Shown here: positions 18,869 to 26,981 of the stretch, piece by piece | How positions within the stretch are numbered: position 1 is the first letter of the stretch | How the letters are laid out: each line of letters starts with the position of its first letter | Assembly: GCF_000158915.1 (NCBI RefSeq) | Contig: NZ_GG657754.1 | Location: forward strand, 8,710,578-8,774,577 | DNA from: Streptomyces himastatinicus ATCC 53653 | GTDB taxonomy: Bacteria; Actinomycetota; Actinomycetes; Streptomycetales; Streptomycetaceae | DNA length: 64,000 nucleotides | Reading direction: 5' to 3' | Program-made: the position numbers and the translations under genes | The notes under the pieces: model-generated | Database searches by the model: none | The model's input: only the letters and a program-made list of their open reading frames with translations | Told to the model about the DNA's origin: nothing

Positions 18869-19633
18869 TCAGCGTGGGGCCAGGCGGATCGCGCCGTCGA
18901 GGCGGATGGTTTCTCCGTTGAGCATCGGGTTTTCGATGATGTGCAGGGCGAGTTGCGCGTACTCGTCCGCCGCGCCGAGGCGCGGCGGGTGCGGCACCGC
19001 GGCAGCGAGCGCGTCGAGCTTCTCCTTCGGCCTTCTGCCGAGCATCGGTGTGTCGAACAAGCCGGGCGCGATGGTAACGACCCGGACGCTCTTGCTCGCC
19101 AGATCTCGGGCCGCACACACAGTGAGGCCGACCACTCCGGCTTTCGACGCCGCGTACGGAGCCTGTCCGATCTGACCCTCGAACGCCGCGACCGACGCTG
19201 TCATGACAACCACCCCCCGGTCGCCGTCGAGTGGTTCGTTGCCGGCCATGCGGGCGGCGGCGAGCCGGAGCACGTTGAAGGTGCCGATCAGGTTGACGTC
19301 GACCACGGCGCGGAAATGGCCGAGATCGCCCGGGGTGCCGTCCTTGTTGACCACGCGGAGCGGACCGCCGCGGCCAGCGCAGTGGACGACCGCGCGGAGC
19401 GCTCCCGTCCGCTCGGCGGTGTTGAGGACGGCGGTCATGTCCTCGGCGCTCGTCACGTCAGCGGGGACGAAGACGGCCTCGGGGCCGAGGCCGCGGACGG
19501 CTCGGTCGGCGTCCGAGGAGGGCAGGTCAGCGATGGTGACGCGGGCGCCGGCCTTGAGTAGCCGCCGTGCCGTCGCCAGGCCGAGCCCCGACGCGCCGCC
19601 GGTCACCACCGCGGATATTCCGCTGGTCTGCAT
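18869..19633 (-). CDS. SDR 3-hydroxyacyl-CoA dehydrogenase-like (type 2/HSD10 group)
   Basis: From ATG 19633 the protein has 254 residues with TGGASGLGLATARRL near the start, acidic ADLPSSDAD after the second strand (NAD preference), and YAASKAGVVGLT as the YxxxK centre. The tail VPHPPRLGAADEYAQLALHIIENPMLNGETIRLDG is characteristic of type-2 3-hydroxyacyl-CoA dehydrogenases. It supplies the dehydrogenation step absent from the other enzymes here, so the set can run a full beta-oxidation turn. First gene of the unit; an operator lies about 145 bp upstream. Confidence 0.9.
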   Translation of the reverse strand: MQTSGISAVVTGGASGLGLATARRLLKAGARVTIADLPSSDADRAVRGLGPEAVFVPADVTSAEDMTAVLNTAERTGALRAVVHCAGRGGPLRVVNKDGTPGDLGHFRAVVDVNLIGTFNVLRLAAARMAGNEPLDGDRGVVVMTASVAAFEGQIGQAPYAASKAGVVGLTVCAARDLASKSVRVVTIAPGLFDTPMLGRRPKEKLDALAAAVPHPPRLGAADEYAQLALHIIENPMLNGETIRLDGAIRLAPR

Positions 19634-19777
19634 GGACGCTCCAGTCGGTCGAGCCGGTGTCGGATATCTGCCGCCGCCTGCGCCGCGAAGGCTCGGCGAC
19701 CGCCGTCGCACGCCGGGCCAACGGGCCCCGGGCCGTTGCGGCCGGGACCTGTGGCCGATGGAGAGAACGCGGGAACT

Positions 19778-19793
19778 TGTCGAACGATCGTTA
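19778..19793 (-). promoter_or_regulatory. TetR operator before the degradation unit
   Basis: The minus strand reads TAACGATCGTTCGACA. It contains the core CGATCGTTCG also found before the TetR gene and, with one change, before the LLM gene. AACGATCGTT at 19783-19792 is itself a perfect 10-bp palindrome. Confidence 0.68.
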
Positions 19794-19846
19794 AATTAGG
19801 CCGCCGGCACACCACTGTCAATGACCGCGACGAAAAGCGGGACGAG

Positions 19847-20503
19847 CTACCGAGCCGCCGCCTCGTCGTGCCCGACCAGTGCGAACGCCAGACGTACGTA
19901 CCGGTCGCACAGCTCGGTCGTCCCGAGATCGCCGGACGGGTCGTACCACTGGGCGACGGCGTTGCACATGGCCATGACCGCCCGGCGGGCGTCGTCCGGG
20001 TGCGGGGTCCGGAAGACTCCGCCGGCCATGCCGTCGTCGATGGCCTTCTGGAAGAGTCCCGAGACGGCGTGCCGCCGCTCGATGATGGGATTGCGGTACT
20101 CGGGTTCGAGGTAACGGAGTTCCTGGAGGGTCAGCAGGCTCTCGACCCGCCGCCGGACCCGGTAGTCGACCGTCACCCTGACCAGGGCGGCCAGCCGCGC
20201 GGCGGGGTCGTCACCGGCCTGGGCCAGTTCCTTCTCGCAGTGACGGAAGTAGTCGTGGAGCGAGTCCTCGATCAAGGCGTGGAAGAGCTCCGCCTTGCCC
20301 GAGTAGTAGTAATACAGGGCGGACAGGCTCATGTCGGCCCGCTTGGCGATGTCACGGATGGAGGCGCCGAAGTAGCCGCGCTCCGCGAAGACGTCTCGTG
20401 CGGCGTTCATGATGGCGTTCCGGCCGTTTCCCCGGGGACCGGGGGGCCCGCTGTCCGCCGCCTTGACGGTCTTGCCCGCGGCTTTGCCGCTCGTCGCATC
20501 CAT
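19847..20503 (-). CDS. TetR/AcrR regulator of the CoA-thioester degradation cluster
   Basis: From ATG 20503 the protein is 218 residues. A short Gly/Lys/Ala tail precedes the helix-turn-helix (IRDIAKRADMSLSALYYYYSGKAEL), followed by a KstR2/FadR-like ligand domain (SLLTLQELRYLEPEYRNPIIERRH). Related regulators respond to acyl-CoA or sterol-derived CoA thioesters. It sits between the leftward degradation unit and the rightward LLM gene. Three sites with the same core lie before these genes and before its own start, so it probably controls all three (inference). Confidence 0.88.
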   Translation of the reverse strand: MDATSGKAAGKTVKAADSGPPGPRGNGRNAIMNAARDVFAERGYFGASIRDIAKRADMSLSALYYYYSGKAELFHALIEDSLHDYFRHCEKELAQAGDDPAARLAALVRVTVDYRVRRRVESLLTLQELRYLEPEYRNPIIERRHAVSGLFQKAIDDGMAGGVFRTPHPDDARRAVMAMCNAVAQWYDPSGDLGTTELCDRYVRLAFALVGHDEAAAR

Positions 20504-20519
20504 GGTCCCAGCCTTGCAG

Positions 20520-20537
20520 AACGAACGAACGATCGGC
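20520..20537 (-). promoter_or_regulatory. TetR operator before its own gene
   Basis: The 10-mer CGAACGATCG at 20526-20535 is identical to 19781-19790 before the SDR gene. It extends leftward as a run of ACGA half-sites and lies 17-34 bp upstream of the TetR start, a position for autorepression. Confidence 0.6.
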
Positions 20538-20639
20538 AAAGTCCGCCATGCCGTCCGGAGCCGGGGCCTCGCGCGAATTGGGCTCGGCGGGATCGAGCGT
20601 CGCCGGTTCCGCCCGGAGGCGAGCGGCGCTACGGTAGCT

Positions 20640-20655
20640 AAACGAGCGTTCGATA
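20640..20655 (+). promoter_or_regulatory. TetR operator before the LLM gene
   Basis: AAACGAGCGTTCGATA matches the 19778-19793 site at 14 of 16 positions and lies 30-45 bp before the LLM start, so it likely overlaps that promoter. Confidence 0.62.
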
Positions 20656-20684
20656 AAATCGGAGGCGATCTGAGGGTGAGAGCC

Positions 20685-21752
20685 ATGCGCATGCGTATCG
20701 GCATGACACTGGGTTACGGCGACGACTTCATCGAGTCCGTCCGTGCGATGCCCGACTTCGAGGTGGCAGGTGTCGAGGTCGCCTTCGTGCCGGAGGCCTA
20801 CTCGTTCGACGCCGTCAGCAAGTTGGGATATCTGGCAGCCCGGACCGAACGCCTGGAGATCGCCTCCGGGATCCTCCCGGTCTTCACCCGTACGCCGTCA
20901 CTGCTGGCGATGACCGCCGCCGGGCTGGACCACCTCTCGGGCGGCCGGTTCACGCTGGGGCTCGGAGCGTCGGGACCACAGGTGATCGAGGGGTTCCACG
21001 GGGTGCCGTATGACGCGCCGCTCGGCCGCACACGCGAGGTGGTGGAGATCTGCCGCCGGGTGTGGCGGCGGGAAGAAGTGGTGCATCCGGGCCCGAAGTA
21101 CCCGCTGCCACTTCCTGCCGGGCGGGGCACCGGGCGCGGTAAACCCCTGAAAATCATCGATCGGCCGGTCCGCTCCCGCATTCCCATCGTCCTGGCCGCG
21201 ATCGGACCGAAGAATGTCGAGCTGACCGCCGAACTCGCCGAGGGCTGGCTGCCAGTGTTCTTCCACCCCGGGAAAGCGGCCGACGTGTGGGGAGCGGCGC
21301 TGGCTGCGGGGCAGGCCCGGCGTGATCCGGCACTGGGTTCGCTCGACATCACGGTGACCGCGCCTTTGGCCATCGGCGACGACGTGGCACACCTGCTGGA
21401 CCGCGCTCGGCCTCAGCTGGCCCTCTACATCGGGGGGATGGGAGCCAGGGACAAGAACTTCTACGCCCAGCTTGCCGGCCGGTACGGATACGAGCGGGAA
21501 GCGGCACTCGTCCAGGACCTGTATCTGGCGGGAAAGAAGAAGGAAGCCGAGGCCGCCGTCCCCGAAGACCTGTTGAGGGCCATCTCCCTCGTGGGAACGA
21601 AGGAAGAGGTCGCCGGACAGCTCGATGCGTTCGCTGCCGCCGGAGTGACGACACTGTGCGTGAGGCCGCTGGCCGACACCCACGCGGAACGTCTCCACGC
21701 CGTCGAACGACTGCGCGCCATGCTGGCTCGCGCAGGGTCCCCGCGTCCTTGA
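20685..21752 (+). CDS. LLM-class F420-dependent oxidoreductase
   Basis: A 355-residue bacterial-luciferase-like TIM barrel. It starts MRMRIGMTLGYGDDF and carries TERLEIASGILPVFTRTPSLLAM, LGLGASGPQVIEGFHG and IPIVLAAIGPKNVELTAELAEGWLPVFF, typical of actinobacterial F420 members. A GAGGG stretch lies close upstream; ATG 20691 and a GTG at 20676 preceded by GGAGG are alternative starts. The TetR-type site upstream and its position facing the CoA cluster suggest a redox step in the same catabolic route. Substrate unknown. Confidence 0.88.
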   Translation: MRMRIGMTLGYGDDFIESVRAMPDFEVAGVEVAFVPEAYSFDAVSKLGYLAARTERLEIASGILPVFTRTPSLLAMTAAGLDHLSGGRFTLGLGASGPQVIEGFHGVPYDAPLGRTREVVEICRRVWRREEVVHPGPKYPLPLPAGRGTGRGKPLKIIDRPVRSRIPIVLAAIGPKNVELTAELAEGWLPVFFHPGKAADVWGAALAAGQARRDPALGSLDITVTAPLAIGDDVAHLLDRARPQLALYIGGMGARDKNFYAQLAGRYGYEREAALVQDLYLAGKKKEAEAAVPEDLLRAISLVGTKEEVAGQLDAFAAAGVTTLCVRPLADTHAERLHAVERLRAMLARAGSPRP

Positions 21753-21784
21753 GGACGGCATCGAACAGGTCGGGGAACTTTCCG

Positions 21785-21945
21785 TCCCGGTCCCACCGGG
21801 TTCTCCTTTGCCAGGCGCAGTACCAGGGTGCGGATGGAGCGCCTTCGTAGGACGTGCAGTGGTAGCCGGTGCAGCAGCGCCGTCAGGAACGTGATCGCTC
21901 GGCGTGAACCGGATCTTGCCCTTGCCGAGTTGGCGTTTTTCGGGA
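21785..21945 (-). pseudogene. Integrase-type transposase N-terminal scrap
   Basis: Pieces in different minus-strand frames spell RQLGKGKIRFTPSDH, then FLTALLHRLPLHVLRR, then SIRTLVLRLAKENP. This is the N-terminal order of the Streptomyces integrase-core transposase whose start is also seen at 40026. Frameshifted and truncated. It fills the gap between the LLM gene and the meta-cleavage operon. Confidence 0.7.
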
Positions 21946-22002
21946 AGCGCGATGCACCGGCTCCCACCAGGACGGATGAGGTTTCCGGCAAGGGCAGTTG
22001 GG

Positions 22003-22767
22003 TCACCGGCAGCCAAGCTCTACTGAGCCGAGGCGATCGATGGTCGCGGTGACGACATCCCCGGGCCTGACCGGGACGGCGGCGGTGAGTCCGCCGGAGA
22101 GCACGATCTGCCCGGCGGCCAGGCCTTCGTCCTCGGCGGCGAGCTGCCGGACGAGCCAGGCGACCGCGGCTGCCGGGTGGCCCAGCGACGCCGCTCCGGA
22201 GGCGGTCGCGACCACCTCACCGTTCTTCTCCAAGAGGACGCCCACCAGGCGCAGGTCGACCCCGGACGTCGTGACCGGCACCCCGACGACGAACCGGCTC
22301 GCCGAGGTGTTGTCCGCGACAACGTCGGCCATGGTGAAGCCGTAGTCCATGAATCGGGAGTCGAGGACCTCGATACCGACGGCGACCCCCGACGAGGCGG
22401 CGACGACATCGGCTGCGGTCACGTGCGGGCCTTTGAGGTCCCGACCCAGAGTGAACACGATCTCCGGCTCGCAGCGCGGCTGGATGAGCGCCGAGGTGTC
22501 CAGTGGCTCGCCGAGGTCCACTGCCCCCGCGGCCGGCAGGAAGCCGTAGATCGGGCTGTCCACCCCGACCTGGGCCTGCTTGGCACGCGAGGTGACCCCG
22601 AGCTTCCAGCCGGCGATCTCACCGGCGGCGGAGCGCAGCTCGCGCTGAACGCGGTAGCCCGTGGGGATGTCGAGTTCGGGGAACTCGTCGGTCAGCTTGG
22701 TGATGGCGGTACGATCCGCAACGGCCTTGCTCAGCCGGGCGGCCAACTCGCTTACGTTCACGCTCAT
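22003..22767 (-). CDS. 4-oxalocrotonate (2-oxo-3-hexenedioate) decarboxylase-type enzyme
   Basis: A 254-residue member of the hydratase/decarboxylase family (FAH-like fold). Markers are RAAGEIAGWKLGVTSRAKQAQVG, then PRCEPEIVFTLGRDL with metal-binding acidic residues, and GIEVLDSRFMDYGFTMADVVADN. It is a paralogue of the adjacent gene. In meta-cleavage operons the pair is usually the vinylpyruvate hydratase and the oxalocrotonate decarboxylase, which form a complex. This copy, with YGF in the active-site strand, is the likelier decarboxylase. Its start overlaps the hydratase stop (ATGA). Last gene of the operon. Confidence 0.8.
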   Translation of the reverse strand: MSVNVSELAARLSKAVADRTAITKLTDEFPELDIPTGYRVQRELRSAAGEIAGWKLGVTSRAKQAQVGVDSPIYGFLPAAGAVDLGEPLDTSALIQPRCEPEIVFTLGRDLKGPHVTAADVVAASSGVAVGIEVLDSRFMDYGFTMADVVADNTSASRFVVGVPVTTSGVDLRLVGVLLEKNGEVVATASGAASLGHPAAAVAWLVRQLAAEDEGLAAGQIVLSGGLTAAVPVRPGDVVTATIDRLGSVELGCR

Positions 22768-23552
22768 GCGATCCTCACTGTCACCGGGCCCAGCCGGTCG
22801 AACTCGGCCCGGAACACGTCGCCCGGGTTCATGGGAAGGGCCGCGTGCAGCGCGCCCGTCAGAATCAGGTGCCCAGGCTCCAGGGCAACCCCGTGCTCGC
22901 CCAGGGTGTTCGCCAGCCACGCGACGACGGCGACCGGGTCTCCCAGCGCGGCGGCGCCGGCGCCCGTGTCGACCAATTCGCCGTTGCGGGTCAGAACCAT
23001 CCCGACCAGCCGGGGATCCCAGCCGTTCGGACCATCGTCGAGAGGCACGATGCGGCTCGAGGTGGCCATGGCGCCGTTCGACGCCAGGTCGGCGACGGTG
23101 TCGGCGAGTTTGATCCGCCAGTCCGCGATCCTGGAGTCGATGATCTCCATCCCGGCCACGGCACCCGCGATGGCGGCCCGGGCCTGGGTGACGGTGACAC
23201 CCGGGCCCTCGAGCCGGTCGCCCAGAACGAAGACGATCTCGGCCTCGACCTTGGGTGCCACGAACGCGTCGAGCGGGACCGCGTCCCCGTCGCGGTAGGC
23301 GGTGGAGGCCAGAACCGGTCCGTAATCGGGAGTGTCGATGCCGAGCGCCTTCTGCATCGGGGCAGCGGTGAGCCCGACTTTGTGCCCCACGACCCGATCG
23401 CCGTCGGCGAGCAGGAGTTGCACGAGCTCCTGCTGGACGGCGTAGCCGTCGTCCATGCCGAGACCGGGTTCGGCGTCGGTGAACGGCGGGATCGCGGTAC
23501 GCGTGCGCCGGGCCTCGTAGAGGGCGTGGGCCTTGGCCGTCGTATCGGTCAT
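22764..23552 (-). CDS. 2-keto-4-pentenoate hydratase
   Basis: 262 residues, same family as the next gene. It has GHKVGLTAAPMQKALGIDTPDYG, then PKVEAEIVFVLGDRL and GMEIIDSRIADWRIKLADTVADLASN, typical of MhpD/HsaE/DmpE hydratases. It adds water to 2-hydroxypenta-2,4-dienoate to give 4-hydroxy-2-oxovalerate, the substrate of the aldolase encoded just upstream. Both junctions are 4-nt ATGA overlaps. Confidence 0.88.
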   Translation of the reverse strand: MTDTTAKAHALYEARRTRTAIPPFTDAEPGLGMDDGYAVQQELVQLLLADGDRVVGHKVGLTAAPMQKALGIDTPDYGPVLASTAYRDGDAVPLDAFVAPKVEAEIVFVLGDRLEGPGVTVTQARAAIAGAVAGMEIIDSRIADWRIKLADTVADLASNGAMATSSRIVPLDDGPNGWDPRLVGMVLTRNGELVDTGAGAAALGDPVAVVAWLANTLGEHGVALEPGHLILTGALHAALPMNPGDVFRAEFDRLGPVTVRIA

Positions 23553-24580
23553 GTGGTCTGCTCCTCGGCCAGCCCGATGGCGATGTCGATGATCATGTCC
23601 TCCTGGCCGCCGACGTAGCCGCGCTCGCCGCAGCGGCGCAAGATGGCGTGCGCGGGGACCTTGTACCGCTCGGCCGCACGCTCGGCGTGCAGCAGGAAGC
23701 TTGAGTAGACCCCTGCCCAGCCCTGCACGATCGCGTTGCGGTCCATCTTCGGCCACCGGCTCAGGTACGGCCGGACGACCTCTTCGGCAGCGTCCAGCAG
23801 CAGCCCGGCGTCGAGCCCGGTCGCGACGCCGAGCCGGTCGAACACCGCCCCGAGCACCTCGGTGGGGGAGTTTCCCGCGCCGGCACCGAGCGCGCACAGG
23901 GAGCCGTCGATGTAGCGGACGCCGGCCTCGTGCGCGATCACGGAGTTCGCGACGCCCAAACTCATGTTCTGGTGACCGTGGTAACCGACCCAGGCCTCGT
24001 CACCGACCTCGGCGACCAGGGCCTCGAAGCGAGCGCGCGCGTCGCCCATGAGCAGAGCGCCGGCGGAGTCGGTGACGTACGGTGCCTGGCAGCCGGCGTC
24101 GACCATGATCCGGGCCTGCTTCGCCAGATTCTCCGGGTCGGTCTTGTGGGCCATCATCAGGAACCCGGCGGTCTCCATGCCCAGCTCCCGGGCTACGGCG
24201 AAATGCTGCGGGGAGACGTCGGCCTCGGTGCAGTGGGTGGCCACGCGGACCATCTCGGCGCCGGCGTCGTGGGCACGTTTGAGGTCGTCGACCGTGCCGA
24301 TGCCGGGGACCAGCAGGACGGCGATCTTCGCCCGGCGGGCCTCCTCGCGGGCGGCGTTGATCAGGCTCATCTCGTCGGTGCCGGAGAAGCCGTAGTTGAA
24401 TGAGGAGCCGCCGACGCCGTCGCCGTGGCTGACCTCGATCCACTCCACCCCGGCGGCGTCCAGCGCGCGGACCGTGTCGCGAACTTGGGTTTCGGTGAAG
24501 CGGTGCGCCACGGCGTGGCTGCCGTCGCGCAAGGTGGTGTCGATGATGCGGACGTCGTCGCGCAGCACGGGGCGGGTCAT
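23549..24580 (-). CDS. 4-hydroxy-2-oxovalerate aldolase
   Basis: 343 residues, full length. It starts VRIIDTTLRDGSHAVAHRFT (Arg18-Asp19 in TTLRDG), has SHGDG, then YVTDSAGALL, VGYHGHQNMSLGVANS (metal-binding His pair) and a C-terminal dimerisation domain contacting the dehydrogenase. It splits 4-hydroxy-2-oxovalerate into pyruvate and acetaldehyde, with acetaldehyde channelled to the acylating dehydrogenase encoded by the overlapping upstream gene. Confidence 0.94.
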   Translation of the reverse strand: MTRPVLRDDVRIIDTTLRDGSHAVAHRFTETQVRDTVRALDAAGVEWIEVSHGDGVGGSSFNYGFSGTDEMSLINAAREEARRAKIAVLLVPGIGTVDDLKRAHDAGAEMVRVATHCTEADVSPQHFAVARELGMETAGFLMMAHKTDPENLAKQARIMVDAGCQAPYVTDSAGALLMGDARARFEALVAEVGDEAWVGYHGHQNMSLGVANSVIAHEAGVRYIDGSLCALGAGAGNSPTEVLGAVFDRLGVATGLDAGLLLDAAEEVVRPYLSRWPKMDRNAIVQGWAGVYSSFLLHAERAAERYKVPAHAILRRCGERGYVGGQEDMIIDIAIGLAEEQTT

Positions 24581-25482
24581 GCGGAGGCCTCCAGCTTGGC
24601 GCGGGCCATCAGCTCGCCGATCCGGGCAGCCGCGGCGGTCATGATGTCGAGGTTCCCGGCGAAGGGCGGCAGGTAGTCGCCGTTGCCCTTCACCTCGAGG
24701 AACACCGCTACCCGGGCGTGCCCACCCCAGGCCTCGGTCGGCTCGTCGAACTGGGGCTCGGCGCGCAGCGTGTAGCCGGGCACGTATTCCTGTACCGCCG
24801 CGACCATCTCGTGGACCGAGGCGGTGATCGCTGCTCGGTCGGCGTCGCCGCCGATCATGCAGAACACGGTGTCCCGCATGATCATCGGCGGCTCGACCGG
24901 GTTGAGGATGATGATCGCCTTGCCACGGGTCGCGCCACCGACTTCGGCCACGGCCTGCCCGGTGGTGTGCGTGAACTCGTCGATGTTCGCGCGGGTGCCC
25001 GCCCCCGCCGAGCGGGAGGCGATGGATGCGACGATCTCCGCATAGGACACCGGTGTGATCCGGGAGACGGCGTGCACGATCGGGATCGTGGCCTGGCCGC
25101 CGCAGGTGATCATCGAGATGTTGGGCGACGCGATGTGGTCGGCGCCGTTGACGGCCGGCGAGACCATGGGGCCCAGGTGCGCCGGGGTGAGGTCGACAGC
25201 CTGGATGCCCGCTTCCGCGTAGCGCGGGGCGCTGGCGGCGTGGGCCTTGGCCGAAGTTGCCTCGAACACGATCTGCGGGAGCGGATTCTGCCGGAGTAGC
25301 CAGTCCACCCCCTCCGCGCTGGCCTCGATGCCGCGGGCGCGGGCGCGGGCCAGGCCGTCGGACTCGACGATGCCCACGACATACCGGACGTCGATCACGG
25401 GGCTGTGGGCGAGCTTCGCCAGCAGGTCGGTACCGATGTTCCCGGGGCCGACTATGGCCGCCGGGATCTTCTGCTGTCCCAT
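24577..25482 (-). CDS. Acetaldehyde dehydrogenase (acetylating)
   Basis: 301 residues with the NAD-binding start IPAAIVGPGNIGTDLLAKL, catalytic Cys127 in SMITCGGQATIP, and the family motif HTTGQAVAEVGGATRGKAIIILNPVEPP. It converts acetaldehyde, NAD and CoA to acetyl-CoA as partner of the aldolase. Its stop overlaps the aldolase start (ATGA), as in mhp, dmp and hsa operons. Confidence 0.94.
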   Translation of the reverse strand: MGQQKIPAAIVGPGNIGTDLLAKLAHSPVIDVRYVVGIVESDGLARARARGIEASAEGVDWLLRQNPLPQIVFEATSAKAHAASAPRYAEAGIQAVDLTPAHLGPMVSPAVNGADHIASPNISMITCGGQATIPIVHAVSRITPVSYAEIVASIASRSAGAGTRANIDEFTHTTGQAVAEVGGATRGKAIIILNPVEPPMIMRDTVFCMIGGDADRAAITASVHEMVAAVQEYVPGYTLRAEPQFDEPTEAWGGHARVAVFLEVKGNGDYLPPFAGNLDIMTAAAARIGELMARAKLEASA

Positions 25483-25492
25483 GGTGGGACCG

Positions 25493-26392
25493 TCACATCC
25501 TCTCGGTCGGGTGGGGAGAGAGCGCCCCGCTCAGCGGAGCGCGGGAAACCTCAGGGGCGACGAGTTCGCGCAGGTGGGCGTACATCCGCGAGGGATCCGG
25601 CTCCAAGCCGGTGAACAGCCGGAAGGCATCGGCGGCCTGGTGGGCGTTCATCCGGCCGCCGTCGAGGAAGACCGCGCCCGCCTCGGCGGCGGCCGCGAGC
25701 AGAGCGGTGTGGAGCGGCCGGAACACGATCTCGGCGACCCAGAGGTCGGGCCGCAGGCAGTTGCCGGGCACTGCCTGGCCGGGGTGACCAGCCATCCCGA
25801 CCGGGGTTGCGTGCACGACCCCGTGCGCGTGTCCGAGCAGCGTCGGGAGCTCGGTGAGTCTGCCACCGCGGACCCGGTCCGGGTCGAGGTCGGCGGCGAG
25901 GCGAGCCGCCCGGTCCGGGTCGGCGTCGACGACGTCGAGTCGCTCAGTACCCAGGTCGAGCAGCGCGTAGGCTGCCGCGGCGCCCGCCCCGCCCGCGCCG
26001 ACGAGGACGACCCGGCCCAGCGGGGCGCCCGCGAGCCCGTCGACGAGGCCGCGCCGGAAGCCGGTCCAGTCGGTGTTGTGGCCCGCGAAGCCGTCCTCAC
26101 CGATGACCACGGTGTTCACCGCGCCGATCGCTGCCGCATCAGGGGACAGGGTGTCCAGGTGCGCGAGGACCAGCTGTTTGCACGGATGGGTGATGTTGAG
26201 GCCCCGGTAGCCGGCATCCCTGGCTCGCAGCAGCAGGCCGCCGACATCACCCGGAGAGGCCCCCAGGGCGTGGAGGTCCCACAGGTCGTAGCGCAGCTCA
26301 AGGCCGAGGACTGTAGCCTCCCGCTCGTGCATCGCAGGGGACAACGAGAACCCGATCCCGCTTCCGATCAGGCCCGTCAGCAGAGTCGTCAC
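25493..26392 (-). CDS. Quinate/shikimate dehydrogenase (AroE/QsuD-like)
   Basis: The GTG at 26392 gives 299 residues: GFSLSPAMHE substrate loop, NITHPCKQ (catalytic Lys72), NTDWTGFRRGL (Asp108) and the nucleotide turn GAGGAGA at 132-138. The second strand reads DVVDADPDR, acidic where biosynthetic NADP-dependent AroE has basic residues, so NAD use is likely. Together with AroQ and the dehydroshikimate dehydratase it fits the catabolic QsuD role of Corynebacterium, oxidising quinate or shikimate. The start overlaps the vestigial frame's stop (GTGA). Confidence 0.87.
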   Translation of the reverse strand: MTTLLTGLIGSGIGFSLSPAMHEREATVLGLELRYDLWDLHALGASPGDVGGLLLRARDAGYRGLNITHPCKQLVLAHLDTLSPDAAAIGAVNTVVIGEDGFAGHNTDWTGFRRGLVDGLAGAPLGRVVLVGAGGAGAAAAYALLDLGTERLDVVDADPDRAARLAADLDPDRVRGGRLTELPTLLGHAHGVVHATPVGMAGHPGQAVPGNCLRPDLWVAEIVFRPLHTALLAAAAEAGAVFLDGGRMNAHQAADAFRLFTGLEPDPSRMYAHLRELVAPEVSRAPLSGALSPHPTERM

Positions 26393-26520
26393 GATGCCCC
26401 CTCGGGGTCGGCCGAGACGAGCACGGCGCCCACCAGGCCGACACCGGGGATCGCCCGAAGCGCGGCGGCGTGGTTGACGGCGATCCCGGTTCCGATGGTG
26501 CCGGTCCGCAGCGCGCTCAT
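26389..26520 (-). pseudogene. Vestigial 43-codon Rossmann start (Gfo/Idh/MocA-like)
   Basis: This frame begins at an ATG overlapping the AroQ stop (ATGA) and ends in a TGA overlapping the next gene's GTG (GTGA). The peptide reads TGTIGTGIAVNHAAALRAIP, then GVGLVGAVLVSADPEGAS, which is the first beta-alpha-beta of a Gfo/Idh/MocA dehydrogenase. Full-length members are about 330 residues, so nearly 90% has been deleted in a way that kept both translational couplings. Possibly a lost inositol- or quinate-type dehydrogenase gene. Confidence 0.6.
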
Positions 26521-26972
26521 AGGGCGTCCTTCCGTACGAGGGCACGGTCCAGCGCCTCGACCCCGTAGACGTAGCCCTGGATCCCGGCTCCGACGAAGAC
26601 CGCCTCGGCGATGTCGGAGACGTAGGAGTGGTGCCGGAACTCCTCGCGCTTGTGCACGTTGGTGATGTGCACCTCGGCGATGAGCAGTTCGGAGGCGAGC
26701 AGCGCGTCACGCAATGCCACGGACGTGTGGGTGAACGCACCCGGGTTGATCACGACGCCGTCCGTGCCCCCGCGCGCCTCGTGGAGCCGGTCGACAAGCG
26801 CGCCCTCCCAATTGCTCTGCAAGAAGTCGGCTTTGTATCCGAGCGCCTCTGCGCGTTGCGCGGTGATCCGCTCGACGTCAGCGAGAGTGTCGGCACCGTA
26901 GAGGGCGGGCTCACGGGTCCCGAGCATGTTCAGGTTCGGGCCGTTCAGGATCAGCAGGCGGCCGTGCCGCAT
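26517..26972 (-). CDS. aroQ: Type II 3-dehydroquinate dehydratase
   Basis: 151 residues, the normal length. It has the active-site motif LLILNGPNLNMLGTREP, the catalytic Tyr in PALYG, NPGAFTHTSVALRDALL (catalytic His) and the terminal IREEF-like stretch KREEFRHHSYVSD. It interconverts 3-dehydroquinate and 3-dehydroshikimate. Position between a shikimate-type transporter and QsuD-like dehydrogenase indicates the catabolic (QsuC) role rather than aromatic amino-acid synthesis. Confidence 0.94.
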   Translation of the reverse strand: MRHGRLLILNGPNLNMLGTREPALYGADTLADVERITAQRAEALGYKADFLQSNWEGALVDRLHEARGGTDGVVINPGAFTHTSVALRDALLASELLIAEVHITNVHKREEFRHHSYVSDIAEAVFVGAGIQGYVYGVEALDRALVRKDAL

Positions 26973-26981
26973 GGAGGCTCC

